A DNA stretch of 64,000 bases, taken from Alicyclobacillus sp. ALC3 (GTDB lineage Bacteria; Bacillota; Bacilli; Alicyclobacillales; Alicyclobacillaceae). Each line of letters starts with the position of its first letter. Positions within the stretch are counted from its first letter, which is position 1. Below the pieces are notes generated by a model. That model did no database searches, had not been told where the DNA came from, and saw only the letters and a program-made list of their open reading frames with translations. The position numbers and the translations under genes were made by a program. This document shows positions 11,713 through 21,492 of this stretch, one piece after another. The DNA lies in contig NZ_CP066784.1 in the NCBI RefSeq assembly GCF_028751195.1, positions 248,001 through 312,000 of the forward strand, read 5' to 3'.

Positions 11713-14700
11713 TCACGCAGTCTCAGTCTCCGGTTCATTGTCCAGCCGCACGCTAATCATGGTGGAAATACCGGACTCCTGCATCGTCACTCCGTACAGC
11801 GCATCTGCCTCTTCCATCGTACCGCGGCGGTGCGTGATGACGATAAACTGAGTCTCATCGGAAAACCGCCGCAGTTGCTGCGCGAAGCGCACCACGTTCG
11901 CTTCGTCGAGTGCAGCTTCCACTTCGTCTAACACGCAAAACGGCACAGGTCGAACGCGTAAGATGGAGAATAACAGCGCCATAGCCGTTAACGCCCGTTC
12001 CCCGCCAGAGAGCAGGTTCAAGTTTTGCAGCCGTTTGCCCGGCGGCTGCGCCATCACGTCAATGCCAGTAGACAGTAGGTCGTCCGGATTGGTCAAGGTC
12101 AGGTCAGCCCGCCCACCGTTGAACAGAAGTTTAAACATCACTTGAAACTCGGCCTTGATCTGTTCGAACGTCGTGACAAAGCGTTTCGACATCTCTTCGT
12201 CGATTTCTCCAATCACGTCTGTCAACTGCGCCCTCGCAGCGAGCAAATCGTCTCGCTCCCGACTGAGGAAATTCATCCGTGCGGACACCCGCTCCCACTC
12301 TTCGATTGCACCTTGGCGGACATCACCAAGCGCCCGAATCTTGTTGCGCAGTCCGTCGGCAGTTCGCCGGGATGCTTCGAGGTCAAGGGCTGGTTCGAAG
12401 TGGCTAGAAGCCCACTCGTAAGTCATTTGATACTGTTCGCCAAGGCGTTCGAGCAAGTGGTTGAGTTCGAGGTCTGTCCGTTCGACCGCCGCAGTCGCAC
12501 GGTGAACCTGCTCCTCAGCTGCCGTAAGTACAGCTTGTTCCCGCTGCACCTGCTGTTCTACACTGAGTACGTGTGCCTCAAGGTCCTGCCTGCCCTGACG
12601 CCAAGTCACCAGTTCTGCCTCCAGCAGAGCGACCAAATTGGCGGTCTCGACTGCCGTCTGACCCCCTTGCTCAATGCTCTGCTGTGTTGCGGCAATCACT
12701 TCTTGTGCAGCCCTGAGTTCCTGTTGCAACAGGACCTTGCGCTCGTTCAGCCGCCGTTGGCGTAGGTCGAGTTCCGCAATTCGCTCCTTCAAGCTCGACC
12801 GTTCCTGCGTCAGGGTCGCCACTTCCACTTTGAGAGAAGTCATCGACTCCTGTGCTTGCTGAACGGATGCGTCCCAAGTGTCAAGTGCGGACCGGAGGTC
12901 CTTCAATTCTTGTTCAAGTGCCGCGAGGGCGAGTTCTGTCTCCGCCAGTTTCGTTTCGGCCTGGTCACGTCGGGCAGCCCACGACGTTCGACCCGCGACA
13001 ACCTGCTCCTGTTCCCAGCGCAAACCCTCCACACGCTCAAACGCGGCTTCCGCTTTCGCCCGCCACTCGCGAATCGACGCGTCGCACTGGTCCATCGCTC
13101 TGCGCAGTTCCCTCGCGTCGTTCTCCACCTTGCGCGCATTCACTTGCAGTTGCTCTGCCTCTGCGCGCAAAGCGTCGCGAGTCTCGCGTTGTTCCGCCAA
13201 CTGCTGCTCAGTATCCGCAAGACGAGCGGCTAGGTCCTTCTGTTCACGCGTACGTCCGAGAAGTCCAGGGCCCTTGCGTGTGTGACTGCCGCCAGACATA
13301 ATGCCCCCTGGACTGACGACGTCGCCGTCCACAGTTACGACCCGCACGCGGTAGCCGAGTTTGCGCGCCATCTCGTTCGCCGCTTCGAGCGTGCGAGCCA
13401 CCAACACGTTCCCGAGTAAGTGCTCTACAGCCACCCGGAAACGCACATCCGTTTGCACGAGTTCGCTCGCCGTGCCAACAAACCCGTCCACAGTCTGCGC
13501 TAGCCGTCGGTCTGAATCGGACAGCTGACGGCCTTTCACGACATCTAAAGGCATGAACGTAGCTCGTCCCGCCTGGCGCGATTTCAGCATGGCAATGGCC
13601 TGACGTGCGGCCGCTTCGGTAGCGACTAAAATATTCTGTTGCGCCGCTCCGAGTGCAGTCTCCACGGCCTGTTCGTACTCGCGCTGGACGGAGATGAGCC
13701 CCGCCAAAGCGCCGAAAACGCCGTCAAGCCGACCCTTTGACGCTGCTTGCAAGACCGTTTTGACACCTTGGGCATAACCGTCATAGCCCTGCTCCAAGTC
13801 CTTCAACAGTTCAAGCCTCGAGTGCAGCGAAGCTACGCTGGACTCTTTCTGGTGCATGAGCGCTGTCGCCTGCGCTTCGTCGCGGACGCAGCGCTTGAGC
13901 GCTTCACCTAACTCATTCTGCCGTCGCGACAGCACAGACAACGCAGCTTCACTTGCTGTTTTCTTATCCATGAGAAGCGCGATTTCGGACGTACAAGCAT
14001 CAATCTCTGCCTGCCACCTGGTCAACTCTGACGTGAATCTGGCCTCCCGCCGCTCTTCACTCTGCAGCGATTCGTCGGCAGCCTTCATCTCGTTACGATA
14101 CGTAGCTCGCTGATGGTGTCCTTCGATGACTTCGCTGTTAACCCGCTCAATCTGCGCTTCAATGCCGCTCTTCACGGCAGGGTCGACACCGTGGACAGCA
14201 GCCTCAAGTTCTGCGGTTTTTGACTCGAGCACACCCTGAAGTTGTTGCAGGCGGTTGCGCTGCACCGTAGCCTGAGCCAAAATATCCGTACGTTCGGCTT
14301 CGAGTTGACGCAACTGCTCCGCCTTGTCTTCCGTTTCTCTCTGTGCACCCGCGAGGCGTTCTTGCAGCAGTGCCAAATCACCTTCGGTTCGCTGTCTCTG
14401 TTCTACCGCGCCCATCAGGCGACGCTGTATGGTCTCGACGCCTGCTGTTTGTCTTTCCAGTTCTCCCCTCGCCTGACGGAGACCCACTTGGGAATTTGTC
14501 AGTGCTGCGGCCGCTTCGGTCCGACGGCCTGTCCACTCCCCCACCTGCTCGGTAACTCCGTGCAAGCGCTCTTGCATTCTTGAAACATCGTGAAGAAGAA
14601 TCGAGACATCTACGTCTCGCAACTGAATCTGCAGTGTTTCGTACTCTCTGGCGCGGGCAGCTTCCTTCTCGAGCGGTCCAGCCTGGTCCTCGAGTTCGGC

Positions 14701-15285
14701 CAAGATATCATCTACGCGCACAATGTTGGCCGCCGTCTCCTCGAGTCGACGCTCGGCCTCTTTCCGCCGGAATTTAAACTTTACGATACCCGCTGCATCT
14801 TCAAACGGCCCACGTCGGTCTTCAGGTCTCGTCGAGAGCATTTGCTCAATCTTGCCCTGCCCGACAATCGAGTACGATTCCCGTCCAAGCCCTGAGTCCA
14901 TAAACAACTCGTGAATGTCCCGCAGGCGACAGGTCGTCTGGTTGATTAGGTACTCACTGTCCCCAGACCGATACAGCCTCCTGGTCACAGTGACCTCTTC
15001 ATACGCAACAGGCAAGTGGTGATCCGCGTTGTCTAATGTCAGTGAGACTTCACAGAAGTTAATCGACTTGCGGCTGTCACTCCCAGAGAAAATCACATCT
15101 TCCATTTTACTGCCGCGCAGACTGCGAGCACTCTGCTCGCCGAGGACCCATACAATGGCGTCGGAGATATTGCTCTTTCCGCTTCCGTTTGGCCCCACTA
15201 CTGCTGTGATGCCAGACGAAAACTCGACCCCCGTCTTGTCCGCGAATGACTTAAACCCGAGGATGTCGATTCGCTTGAGGAACAC
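11713..15285 (-). CDS. smc: Chromosome partition protein Smc
   Basis: Condensin ATPase that with ScpA/ScpB extrudes DNA loops from ParB sites. 1190 aa, full length: Walker A GPNGSGKSNI (31-40) and the Q-loop region; a coiled coil; the hinge (DGVFGALAGLISVQREYEQA through GGIMSGGSHTRKGPGLLGR); the return coiled coil; then signature LSGGERALTAMALLF and Walker B FCVLDEVEAALDEAN. The start MFLKRIDILGFKSFADKT is the family N-terminus. It overlaps the 3' end of rnc by 35 bp and precedes ftsY. Confidence 0.98.
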   Translation of the reverse strand: MFLKRIDILGFKSFADKTGVEFSSGITAVVGPNGSGKSNISDAIVWVLGEQSARSLRGSKMEDVIFSGSDSRKSINFCEVSLTLDNADHHLPVAYEEVTVTRRLYRSGDSEYLINQTTCRLRDIHELFMDSGLGRESYSIVGQGKIEQMLSTRPEDRRGPFEDAAGIVKFKFRRKEAERRLEETAANIVRVDDILAELEDQAGPLEKEAARAREYETLQIQLRDVDVSILLHDVSRMQERLHGVTEQVGEWTGRRTEAAAALTNSQVGLRQARGELERQTAGVETIQRRLMGAVEQRQRTEGDLALLQERLAGAQRETEDKAEQLRQLEAERTDILAQATVQRNRLQQLQGVLESKTAELEAAVHGVDPAVKSGIEAQIERVNSEVIEGHHQRATYRNEMKAADESLQSEERREARFTSELTRWQAEIDACTSEIALLMDKKTASEAALSVLSRRQNELGEALKRCVRDEAQATALMHQKESSVASLHSRLELLKDLEQGYDGYAQGVKTVLQAASKGRLDGVFGALAGLISVQREYEQAVETALGAAQQNILVATEAAARQAIAMLKSRQAGRATFMPLDVVKGRQLSDSDRRLAQTVDGFVGTASELVQTDVRFRVAVEHLLGNVLVARTLEAANEMARKLGYRVRVVTVDGDVVSPGGIMSGGSHTRKGPGLLGRTREQKDLAARLADTEQQLAEQRETRDALRAEAEQLQVNARKVENDARELRRAMDQCDASIREWRAKAEAAFERVEGLRWEQEQVVAGRTSWAARRDQAETKLAETELALAALEQELKDLRSALDTWDASVQQAQESMTSLKVEVATLTQERSSLKERIAELDLRQRRLNERKVLLQQELRAAQEVIAATQQSIEQGGQTAVETANLVALLEAELVTWRQGRQDLEAHVLSVEQQVQREQAVLTAAEEQVHRATAAVERTDLELNHLLERLGEQYQMTYEWASSHFEPALDLEASRRTADGLRNKIRALGDVRQGAIEEWERVSARMNFLSRERDDLLAARAQLTDVIGEIDEEMSKRFVTTFEQIKAEFQVMFKLLFNGGRADLTLTNPDDLLSTGIDVMAQPPGKRLQNLNLLSGGERALTAMALLFSILRVRPVPFCVLDEVEAALDEANVVRFAQQLRRFSDETQFIVITHRRGTMEEADALYGVTMQESGISTMISVRLDNEPETETA

Positions 15286-15988
15286 CGTCCAGCCCCCCGT
15301 TTAACTGCTCGTTCATGGCGCCGAGCGCACATCGAGCGGCGCTCTGTTCCGCTTCCTTCTTTGAACGCCCTGCGCCAACCCCCATCACGTCTTCTCCGAT
15401 TAAAACGTTAGCGACAAACTCTCGCGCATGCGCGGGGCCACGCTCCTCCACGATGCGGTAGCGCAACTCACGACCCGCCTGTTGTTGCACGCGCTCCTGC
15501 AGGGTCGTCTTGTAATCTGGTTGAACTGTGTCAGGTTGTAGAACTGCAATGACATGGTCATGCACGAATTGCCTAGCCGGTTCCATGCCCTGGTCGAGAT
15601 ACAGCGCACCGATAAACGCCTCGAATACATCGGCGAGCAGTGCCGGACGTTCACGACCACCTGACCGCTCCTCTCCTTTGCCGAGCCGTACGTACTGATG
15701 AAACCCAAGACGGCGGGCAAACCGGACGAGTGCGGGCTCGCAGACAATCGCTGCCCGCATGCGTGTCAACTCACCTTCTGGCAAGTCTGGGCGGGCACGG
15801 TACAAGTGGTCGCTCACGACAAGTTCGAGCACAGCATCACCAAGAAATTCCAACCGTTCATTGTCTTCCATAGCTGACTTTCGGTGTTCGTTGCGGTACG
15901 AGGCATGTGTAAATGCCTGCTTCAGCAGGGCAACAGACTGAAAGGTCACGCCAGCGCGCACCTGAAGCTCCTCCCACTGATTCAACAT
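15251..15988 (-). CDS. rnc: Ribonuclease III
   Basis: Double-strand RNA endonuclease that processes rRNA precursors; the stems around the 16S and 23S genes in this window are typical targets. 245 aa: RNase III signature NERLEFLGDAVLEL (43-56) with its acidic metal ligands, the second acidic motif LLADVFEAFIGALYLD, and a C-terminal dsRBD (DYKTTLQERVQQQAGRELRY, then GRSKKEAEQSAARCAL). AAGGAG precedes the ATG. It follows fabF after a terminator and leads the smc-ftsY genes. Confidence 0.97.
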   Translation of the reverse strand: MLNQWEELQVRAGVTFQSVALLKQAFTHASYRNEHRKSAMEDNERLEFLGDAVLELVVSDHLYRARPDLPEGELTRMRAAIVCEPALVRFARRLGFHQYVRLGKGEERSGGRERPALLADVFEAFIGALYLDQGMEPARQFVHDHVIAVLQPDTVQPDYKTTLQERVQQQAGRELRYRIVEERGPAHAREFVANVLIGEDVMGVGAGRSKKEAEQSAARCALGAMNEQLNGGLDGVPQANRHPRV

Positions 15989-16044
15989 AACCCCAACTCC
16001 TTATGCGCAAACCACCCGTCTAATCACAGGGTCACAAGGGCCCG

Positions 16045-16073
16045 ATAAGAAAAACCCCCGGCTCACGCCGGGG
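16045..16073 (-). terminator. Intrinsic terminator after fabF
   Basis: Minus-strand stem CCCCGGC-GTGA-GCCGGGG followed by GTTTTTCTT, about 26 nt after the fabF stop. It should end or attenuate the fatty acid transcript before rnc. Confidence 0.9.
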
Positions 16074-16098
16074 ATGCGTCAATAGCACGGCCGTGCAC

Positions 16099-17340
16099 CT
16101 AATCCGCGTACTTGCGGAAGATGAGCGACGCGTTGTGGCCCCCAAACCCAAACGAATTAGACATCGCTGTGTTGACCACCGCCTCTCTGGCGTGGTTCGG
16201 GACATAGTCCAGATCACAGTCGGGATCCGGTGTTTCATAATTAATTGTAGGTGGAATAATGCCTGCTTGAATCGTCCTCAACGTCGCCACGGCTTCAACC
16301 CCACCCGCGGCACCTAGCAGGTGCCCTGTCATGGACTTGATGGAACTGATGGCAACGCGATACGCGTGTTCGCCAAACGAGCGTTTGACTGCCATCGTCT
16401 CAAACTTGTCGTTCAAGTCTGTAGACGTTCCGTGAGCATTGATGTAGTCAATGTCAGACGGCTCCAAACCAGCGTCGTCTAGTGCCATATTCATGGCCTT
16501 ACTCGCGCCGCGCCCTTCTGGCGCCGGCGCCGTGATGTGGTGAGCATCGCCAGTCAAACCGTAGCCGATAATCTCACCGAGGATCGTCGCGCCGCGCCCG
16601 AGCGCGTGCTCAAGGTCCTCAAGAACGAGCACACCTGCGCCTTCGCCCATGACGAAGCCGTCGCGGTTGGCGTCAAACGGCCGCGATGCGCGCTCCGGCT
16701 CATCATTGCGAGTCGACAACGCCTTTGCGTTGCTGAAACCTGCAAGGGCTATGTCGACAATCGCAGCTTCCGAGCCGCCAGCGATCATGACATCCGCCAC
16801 ACCTCGCTGAATGAGCTTGTACGCGTCGCCAATTGCATGTGAACCGGACGAACACGCAGTCACTGACGTGCTGTTCGGTCCGCGCGCTCCAAACATGATG
16901 GAAACCTGTCCGGACGCGATGTTCGGAATCATCATCGGTACAACGAACGGACTCACACGCTTGGGCCCACGTTCCATCAACACACGGTAGTTCTCGAGCA
17001 GCGTGTGAATGCCGCCAATGCCTGAACCGATGTACACACCGACACGGTCTGCGTTCTCGTCCGTAATGCGCAGACCCGATTCAGCTAAAGCCTGCACGCT
17101 CGCCGCCACGGCCAGCTGTGCGAATCGGTCGACGCGGCGAGCTTCTTTGTGGTCCATGTACTGTGCCGGATCGAAGTTGCGAACTTCGCCACCAATCCGA
17201 ACAGGATAGTCAGAAACATCAAACGCTTCAATCAAAGATACACCGGACTTACCTGCAACAACGTTGGACCAGAAGGTCGGCACGTCATTGCCGAGTGGGG
17301 TCACTACCCCTGTACCGGTGATCACGACACGTCGTGTCAT
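16099..17340 (-). CDS. fabF: 3-oxoacyl-ACP synthase II (FabF)
   Basis: Condensing enzyme that elongates acyl-ACP with malonyl-ACP in type II fatty acid synthesis. 413 aa from [11 protein letters not shown]. The Cys-His-His triad is visible: Cys163 in [12 protein letters not shown], His in [11 protein letters not shown], His in [11 protein letters not shown], with GFGGHNASL near the C-terminus. I prefer the ATG at 17340 (family N-terminus, GGGGTGAAGGA just before it) over one 30 nt upstream. It follows acpP and ends the fab cluster. In Bacillus fabF is elsewhere; its presence here makes the cluster self-contained. Confidence 0.96.
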   Translation of the reverse strand: MTRRVVITGTGVVTPLGNDVPTFWSNVVAGKSGVSLIEAFDVSDYPVRIGGEVRNFDPAQYMDHKEARRVDRFAQLAVAASVQALAESGLRITDENADRVGVYIGSGIGGIHTLLENYRVLMERGPKRVSPFVVPMMIPNIASGQVSIMFGARGPNSTSVTACSSGSHAIGDAYKLIQRGVADVMIAGGSEAAIVDIALAGFSNAKALSTRNDEPERASRPFDANRDGFVMGEGAGVLVLEDLEHALGRGATILGEIIGYGLTGDAHHITAPAPEGRGASKAMNMALDDAGLEPSDIDYINAHGTSTDLNDKFETMAVKRSFGEHAYRVAISSIKSMTGHLLGAAGGVEAVATLRTIQAGIIPPTINYETPDPDCDLDYVPNHAREAVVNTAMSNSFGFGGHNASLIFRKYAD

Positions 17341-17482
17341 TCCTTCACCCCACATCGTTCCCGCGGTCACGACGGACAGGCCAATGCCCTACACCGCAAA
17401 CATTTACCTCTATATTCCAGAGCGCCTCGAATAGAAAGTCCCGGCTCTCGCTCGGGACTGTCGTTGCAGCGCTATCCGTCCT

Positions 17483-17716
17483 TTATTGGTGCTGTTCGAT
17501 GTATGTAACTACATCTCCTACGGTGCTGATCTGCTCAGCGTCTTCGTCAGAGATCTCCATATCGAACTCGTCTTCCAACTCCATGATGAGTTCCACGACG
17601 TCCAGGGAGTCAGCCCCCAGGTCGTCTTTGAAGGTCGCCGCCGCGACAACTTTCGATTCATCTACACCGAGGCGGTCGACAATGACATTTTTTACGCGTT
17701 CAAACGTATCGGACAT
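17483..17716 (-). CDS. acpP: Acyl carrier protein
   Basis: 77-aa carrier of growing acyl chains. Ser37 in [20 protein letters not shown] is the phosphopantetheine site. The protein is acidic, as expected. Start at 17716, with GGAGGTGA ideally placed upstream (CAGGAGGTGAAAGC-ATG); the longer frame overlapping fabG is not supported. CoaD and CoaBC, which make the CoA that supplies the prosthetic group, are also encoded in this window. Confidence 0.98.
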   Translation of the reverse strand: MSDTFERVKNVIVDRLGVDESKVVAAATFKDDLGADSLDVVELIMELEDEFDMEISDEDAEQISTVGDVVTYIEQHQ

Positions 17717-17741
17717 GCTTTCACCTCCTGCAGTGAGTATA

Positions 17742-18482
17742 CTACATGACCATCCCGCCGTCGACATTCAAGACCTGGCCCGTGATGTAATCTGCATCGT
17801 CGGAAGCAAGAAAGCGGACGGCGCGCGCAACTTGCTCTGGGAGCCCGACTGCCCCGAGTGGGATCTGCGACTGCAAACCTTCAAGCAAATCGGCAGGCAG
17901 AGATGCAGTCATCTCTGTGCTGATGTATCCAGGCGCGACCGCGTTCACTGTGATGCCTCGCGGAGCGAGTTCACGAGCCGCCGCCTTGGTCAGGCCAATC
18001 AGTCCTGCTTTCGCGGACACATAGTTGGCTTGCCCGGCGTTCCCAGTAACACCCACCACAGAACTGACGTTGACGATGCGGCCATAGCGCTGCTTCATCA
18101 TTTGTTTCGCGCCTGCGCGGATGAGGTGAAACGCCCCTTTCAGGTTGGTGTCGAGCACAGCGTCCCAGTCCTCGTCCTTCATCCGCACCAACAGCGCGTC
18201 ACGCGTGATACCGGCGTTGTTGACCAGGACGTCCAAACGCCCAAACGCAGCCAACGCTGATTCTACCAACCTGCGCGCCTCTGACGCAACACTTACATTC
18301 GCCTGTTCAACAATCGCAGCTCCACCCACATCTTCAATCAGACGCGCTGTCTGCCTAGCGTCATCCTCTCGGCCCGCGAAGTTCACCACGACTGACGTCC
18401 CGGACCGTCCTAGCTCAACAGCAATCGCGCGACCAATCCCGCGCGAAGCGCCTGTCACAATCGCTACCCGTCCCGACCCCAT
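17742..18482 (-). CDS. fabG: 3-oxoacyl-ACP reductase FabG
   Basis: NADPH-dependent short-chain dehydrogenase that reduces beta-ketoacyl-ACP in each elongation cycle. 246 aa: Rossmann motif [13 protein letters not shown] near the N-terminus, [11 protein letters not shown], catalytic Ser in [12 protein letters not shown], Tyr-x3-Lys in ANYVSAKAG, and a VDGGMVM C-terminus. AGGGGG precedes the ATG. It lies between fabD and acpP, as in Bacillus. Confidence 0.97.
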   Translation of the reverse strand: MGSGRVAIVTGASRGIGRAIAVELGRSGTSVVVNFAGREDDARQTARLIEDVGGAAIVEQANVSVASEARRLVESALAAFGRLDVLVNNAGITRDALLVRMKDEDWDAVLDTNLKGAFHLIRAGAKQMMKQRYGRIVNVSSVVGVTGNAGQANYVSAKAGLIGLTKAAARELAPRGITVNAVAPGYISTEMTASLPADLLEGLQSQIPLGAVGLPEQVARAVRFLASDDADYITGQVLNVDGGMVM

Positions 18483-18527
18483 CGCCCCCTGTCGACCATC
18501 ATCTGTCGTTCACCAGACGCTCTCCTG

Positions 18528-19472
18528 TCACCGGCCGACTGTAGCCAGTGTCTCTCTAAGCGATGCTTCATCTTCTACGTGGCAGGTAACAATTCCTCTG
18601 TCAACCTTTTTGATCAATCCAGACAACACAGTACCCGGCCCAAACTCTACGAAACCTTCAACACCGAGTTCCATGATTGCCCGGACGTCGTCTTCAAAAC
18701 GCACCGGGGAATACAGTTGACGCGCCAGCGCGTCGCGAATCGCGTCCGGCTGCGCACGCAGGTGTGCATCCACATTTGCCACGACCGGCACGCTTGCCTC
18801 CTTTACGTCCACAGCCGCGAGGGCGTCATCTAGTTTGCCCGCTGCCGACTTCATCAAACTGCAGTGAAAAGGACCACTTACAACGAGCGGAAGCACTCGA
18901 CGCGCCCCCTTCGTCTTGGCCAACTCGCTGGCCCGCGCCACCGCCGCCGTAGTACCCGAGATCACGATTTGTGACGGGCAGTTGAGATTCGCCAGTTCTA
19001 CAAGGTCCTCGCCATTTGACGCTTCAACACAAACTTCCTGCAAGGTGGCTTCATCCAGTCCGAGGACCGCCGACATCGCACCCTTACCAGCTGGAACCGC
19101 TTCATCCATTAATTGACCACGCTTGTATACAAGCTGCACGGCCGTTTCAAAGTCAAGCGACCCTGCTGCAACGAGGGCTGAGTACTCGCCTAGACTGTGT
19201 CCGGCGACAGCCACAGGCACCGCTGCATCACCGGCGAGCGTGGCAAACAGCCGCCACGCCGCCACGCTGACTGTGAGCAGTGCTGGCTGCGTGTAGTAGG
19301 TCAGCCGCAGTTGGTCTTCCGGGCCTTGGAGGAACAGTTTTGACAGTGAAAACGGAAGCGCGTCGTCGGCCTCGCGCACGGTATCTCGGACCACCTCGTA
19401 GCTGTCCATCAGTTCGCGTCCCATACCAACGTACTGCGCACCTTGTCCAGGAAAAACATATGCCAACTTCAA
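18528..19472 (-). CDS. fabD: Malonyl-CoA:ACP transacylase FabD
   Basis: Transfers malonyl from CoA to ACP, supplying the extender unit. 314 aa: N-terminal FPGQGAQYVGMG, nucleophile Ser93 in GHSLGEYSAL, a GPFHCSLM histidine, and FVEFGPGTVLSGLIKK near the end. The start is TTG at 19472, with AGGAGA 8 nt upstream. It lies between fabH and fabG. Confidence 0.97.
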   Translation of the reverse strand: MKLAYVFPGQGAQYVGMGRELMDSYEVVRDTVREADDALPFSLSKLFLQGPEDQLRLTYYTQPALLTVSVAAWRLFATLAGDAAVPVAVAGHSLGEYSALVAAGSLDFETAVQLVYKRGQLMDEAVPAGKGAMSAVLGLDEATLQEVCVEASNGEDLVELANLNCPSQIVISGTTAAVARASELAKTKGARRVLPLVVSGPFHCSLMKSAAGKLDDALAAVDVKEASVPVVANVDAHLRAQPDAIRDALARQLYSPVRFEDDVRAIMELGVEGFVEFGPGTVLSGLIKKVDRGIVTCHVEDEASLRETLATVGR

Positions 19473-19497
19473 ATTGATATGTCTCCTTCCAGTCGAA

Positions 19498-20481
19498 TTA
19501 CAGTCGAACCGCCGCAGCCCCCCACGTCAACCCAGCCCCGAAGCCAACGAGGACAACCACATGGCCAGGTTCTGCTCGGCCTGAACGAATGGCTTCGTCG
19601 AGCGCGATTGCAATCGAAGATGCCGATGAGTTTCCGTACTTGTGAATGGTCAAAACGACCTTGTCTTCATCGAGTCCAAATCGCTTCCGTGCTGCCTCGA
19701 TAATCCGAATGTTCGCCTGATGAGGCACCAAGACGTCAATTTCTTCACGGCTCAATCCGGCTCGCTCAAGGACCTTCTCCGTCGAAGAAGCCATCGCTTT
19801 AACAGCGAATTTGAACGTCTCTTGGCCTTCCATCTTCAGATAGTGCATGTGCGCATCGATTGACGCGTAGCTCGCCGGCATCCGCGACCCGCCAGCAGGC
19901 ATGTGCAGAAACTTCCCGCCGCTTCCATCCGCACCTAAGTCGAAGGCAAGTAAGCCTCTGTCTCCTTCAACAGGACCCACGACAGCTGCGCCAGCACCGT
20001 CCCCAAACAGCACCGCAGTACTGCGGTCTGTGTAGTCCACAATGCGCGAGAGCACATCGGCCGCAATCACCAGTACATATCGGTACTGACCCGTCGCGAC
20101 AAACGCGGACGCGACTGATAGACCATACAGGTATCCGCTGCACGCCGCTGAAAGGTCAAAGGCGGCAGCGTGAGTCGCGCCAATACGGTCCTGTACCACA
20201 CAGGCCGTAGATGGAAACATGGTATCCGGCGTCACTGTCGCGACCAAAATCAAGTCAATTTCTTCAGCTCGCACGCCGGCCATCGCCATTGCCCGCTCAC
20301 TTGCTGGCACTGCAAAGTCGGAAGTCGCCTCGTCAGGCGCTGCAATTCTCCGTTCCTTAATTCCCGTGCGCGTGACAATCCACTCGTCGTTTGTATCCAC
20401 CATCTGCTCGAGGTCTGCGTTGGTCAAGACTCGGCTTGGCAGTGCGGATCCTGTCCCAAGAATACCGGCGCGAATCGTCAC
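19498..20481 (-). CDS. fabH: 3-oxoacyl-ACP synthase III (FabH)
   Basis: Initiates fatty acid synthesis by condensing an acyl-CoA primer with malonyl-ACP. Primer choice here controls branched-chain content, or omega-alicyclic content in Alicyclobacillus; which primer this enzyme uses cannot be read from sequence. 327 aa with Cys114 (DLSAACSGYLYGL), His in VPHQANIRI and Asn in YGNSSASSIAIAL. GTG start with GAGGAGG upstream. It lies between plsX and fabD; in Bacillus it is elsewhere. Confidence 0.97.
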   Translation of the reverse strand: MTIRAGILGTGSALPSRVLTNADLEQMVDTNDEWIVTRTGIKERRIAAPDEATSDFAVPASERAMAMAGVRAEEIDLILVATVTPDTMFPSTACVVQDRIGATHAAAFDLSAACSGYLYGLSVASAFVATGQYRYVLVIAADVLSRIVDYTDRSTAVLFGDGAGAAVVGPVEGDRGLLAFDLGADGSGGKFLHMPAGGSRMPASYASIDAHMHYLKMEGQETFKFAVKAMASSTEKVLERAGLSREEIDVLVPHQANIRIIEAARKRFGLDEDKVVLTIHKYGNSSASSIAIALDEAIRSGRAEPGHVVVLVGFGAGLTWGAAAVRL

Positions 20482-20496
20482 GAAAAGGCCTCCTCT

Positions 20497-21489
20497 TTAC
20501 TCTTCTCTTGTCATCTGCTCGGTCAACGTGGCGAGCAACTGTCCTTTGACAAAGCGTTTCGCCTGTTCAAGTGCTGTGTACCACGCCCGCTCTTTACTGC
20601 TCCCATGTGCTTTCAAACAGCCACCGGCGACGCCGAGAAACGGAGCGCCTCCGTACTCCGCGTAGTCAAACTTTCGGCGCAGCCCAGCCAACGAAGGGCG
20701 CGCCATCGCACCAGCCAGTTTGCTCTGCCAGCCCGACATGAAGGCACGTTTGAGTTCCGAGAACAGACCCAGACCAAGACCCTCAATCGTCTTCAAAACG
20801 ACGTTGCCAACAAAGCCATCCGTCACAACGACATCACATGTTCCGTCCAAGATGTCCCTAGCCTCGACATTGCCGACAAAGTTCAGACCTGACTTCTCGA
20901 GTTGAATAAACGTCTCCTTCGTCAAAGCGTTTCCTTTTCCAGGTTCCGTTCCGATGTTGACGAGTCCAACGCGTGGATTGTCCACACCAAGTACACCGCG
21001 TGAGTACACCGACCCCATGCGCGCAAACTGAACCATATTCTCCACATCAGCGTCCGGATAGGCGCCGGCGTCCAGCAGAAGTACACCGCGTCCGCGAAAC
21101 GTTGGCAAAACGGGGGCCAACGCAGGGCGGTTAATCCCAGGGATGCGGCCAATCACGAACAGGCCAGCAGCCACGAGCGCGCCCGTGTTCCCGGCCGAAA
21201 GCATCGCATCCGCTTGCCCGTCGCGAACCATCTGTGCAGCCGTCACCAACGACGAATCCTTCTTGCGTTTCACAGCGCGCACAGGTTCATCTTCTCCCGT
21301 GATCACGGTCGGCGCATCGACGATCGATATATTCCCTGGCGCCGATGTCGGCCACACCGCTTCGAGCACGCTCTCTTGTCCAATCATGTAGATCTCTACA
21401 TCCGGGTTTGCCCGAGCGAATTCAACACACGCGCTGATGGGTGCTCCAGGTGCGTGATCGCCGCCCATCGCATCAACGGCTAATTTCAT
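20497..21489 (-). CDS. plsX: Phosphate acyltransferase PlsX
   Basis: Converts acyl-ACP to acyl-phosphate, the donor used by PlsY to begin phospholipid synthesis. 330 aa: MKLAVDAMGGDHAP start, AMLSAGNTGALVAAG and LLDAGAYPDADVENM mid-protein, and VVTDGFVGNVVLKTIEG towards the C-terminus. It follows fapR after 3 nt, so the two are co-transcribed. Confidence 0.98.
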   Translation of the reverse strand: MKLAVDAMGGDHAPGAPISACVEFARANPDVEIYMIGQESVLEAVWPTSAPGNISIVDAPTVITGEDEPVRAVKRKKDSSLVTAAQMVRDGQADAMLSAGNTGALVAAGLFVIGRIPGINRPALAPVLPTFRGRGVLLLDAGAYPDADVENMVQFARMGSVYSRGVLGVDNPRVGLVNIGTEPGKGNALTKETFIQLEKSGLNFVGNVEARDILDGTCDVVVTDGFVGNVVLKTIEGLGLGLFSELKRAFMSGWQSKLAGAMARPSLAGLRRKFDYAEYGGAPFLGVAGGCLKAHGSSKERAWYTALEQAKRFVKGQLLATLTEQMTREE

Positions 21490-21492
21490 CCT

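Noticed and set aside
13000..14600. Long plus-strand frames opposite smc
   Set aside because: Antisense shadows of the coiled-coil coding sequence with its biased codon use.
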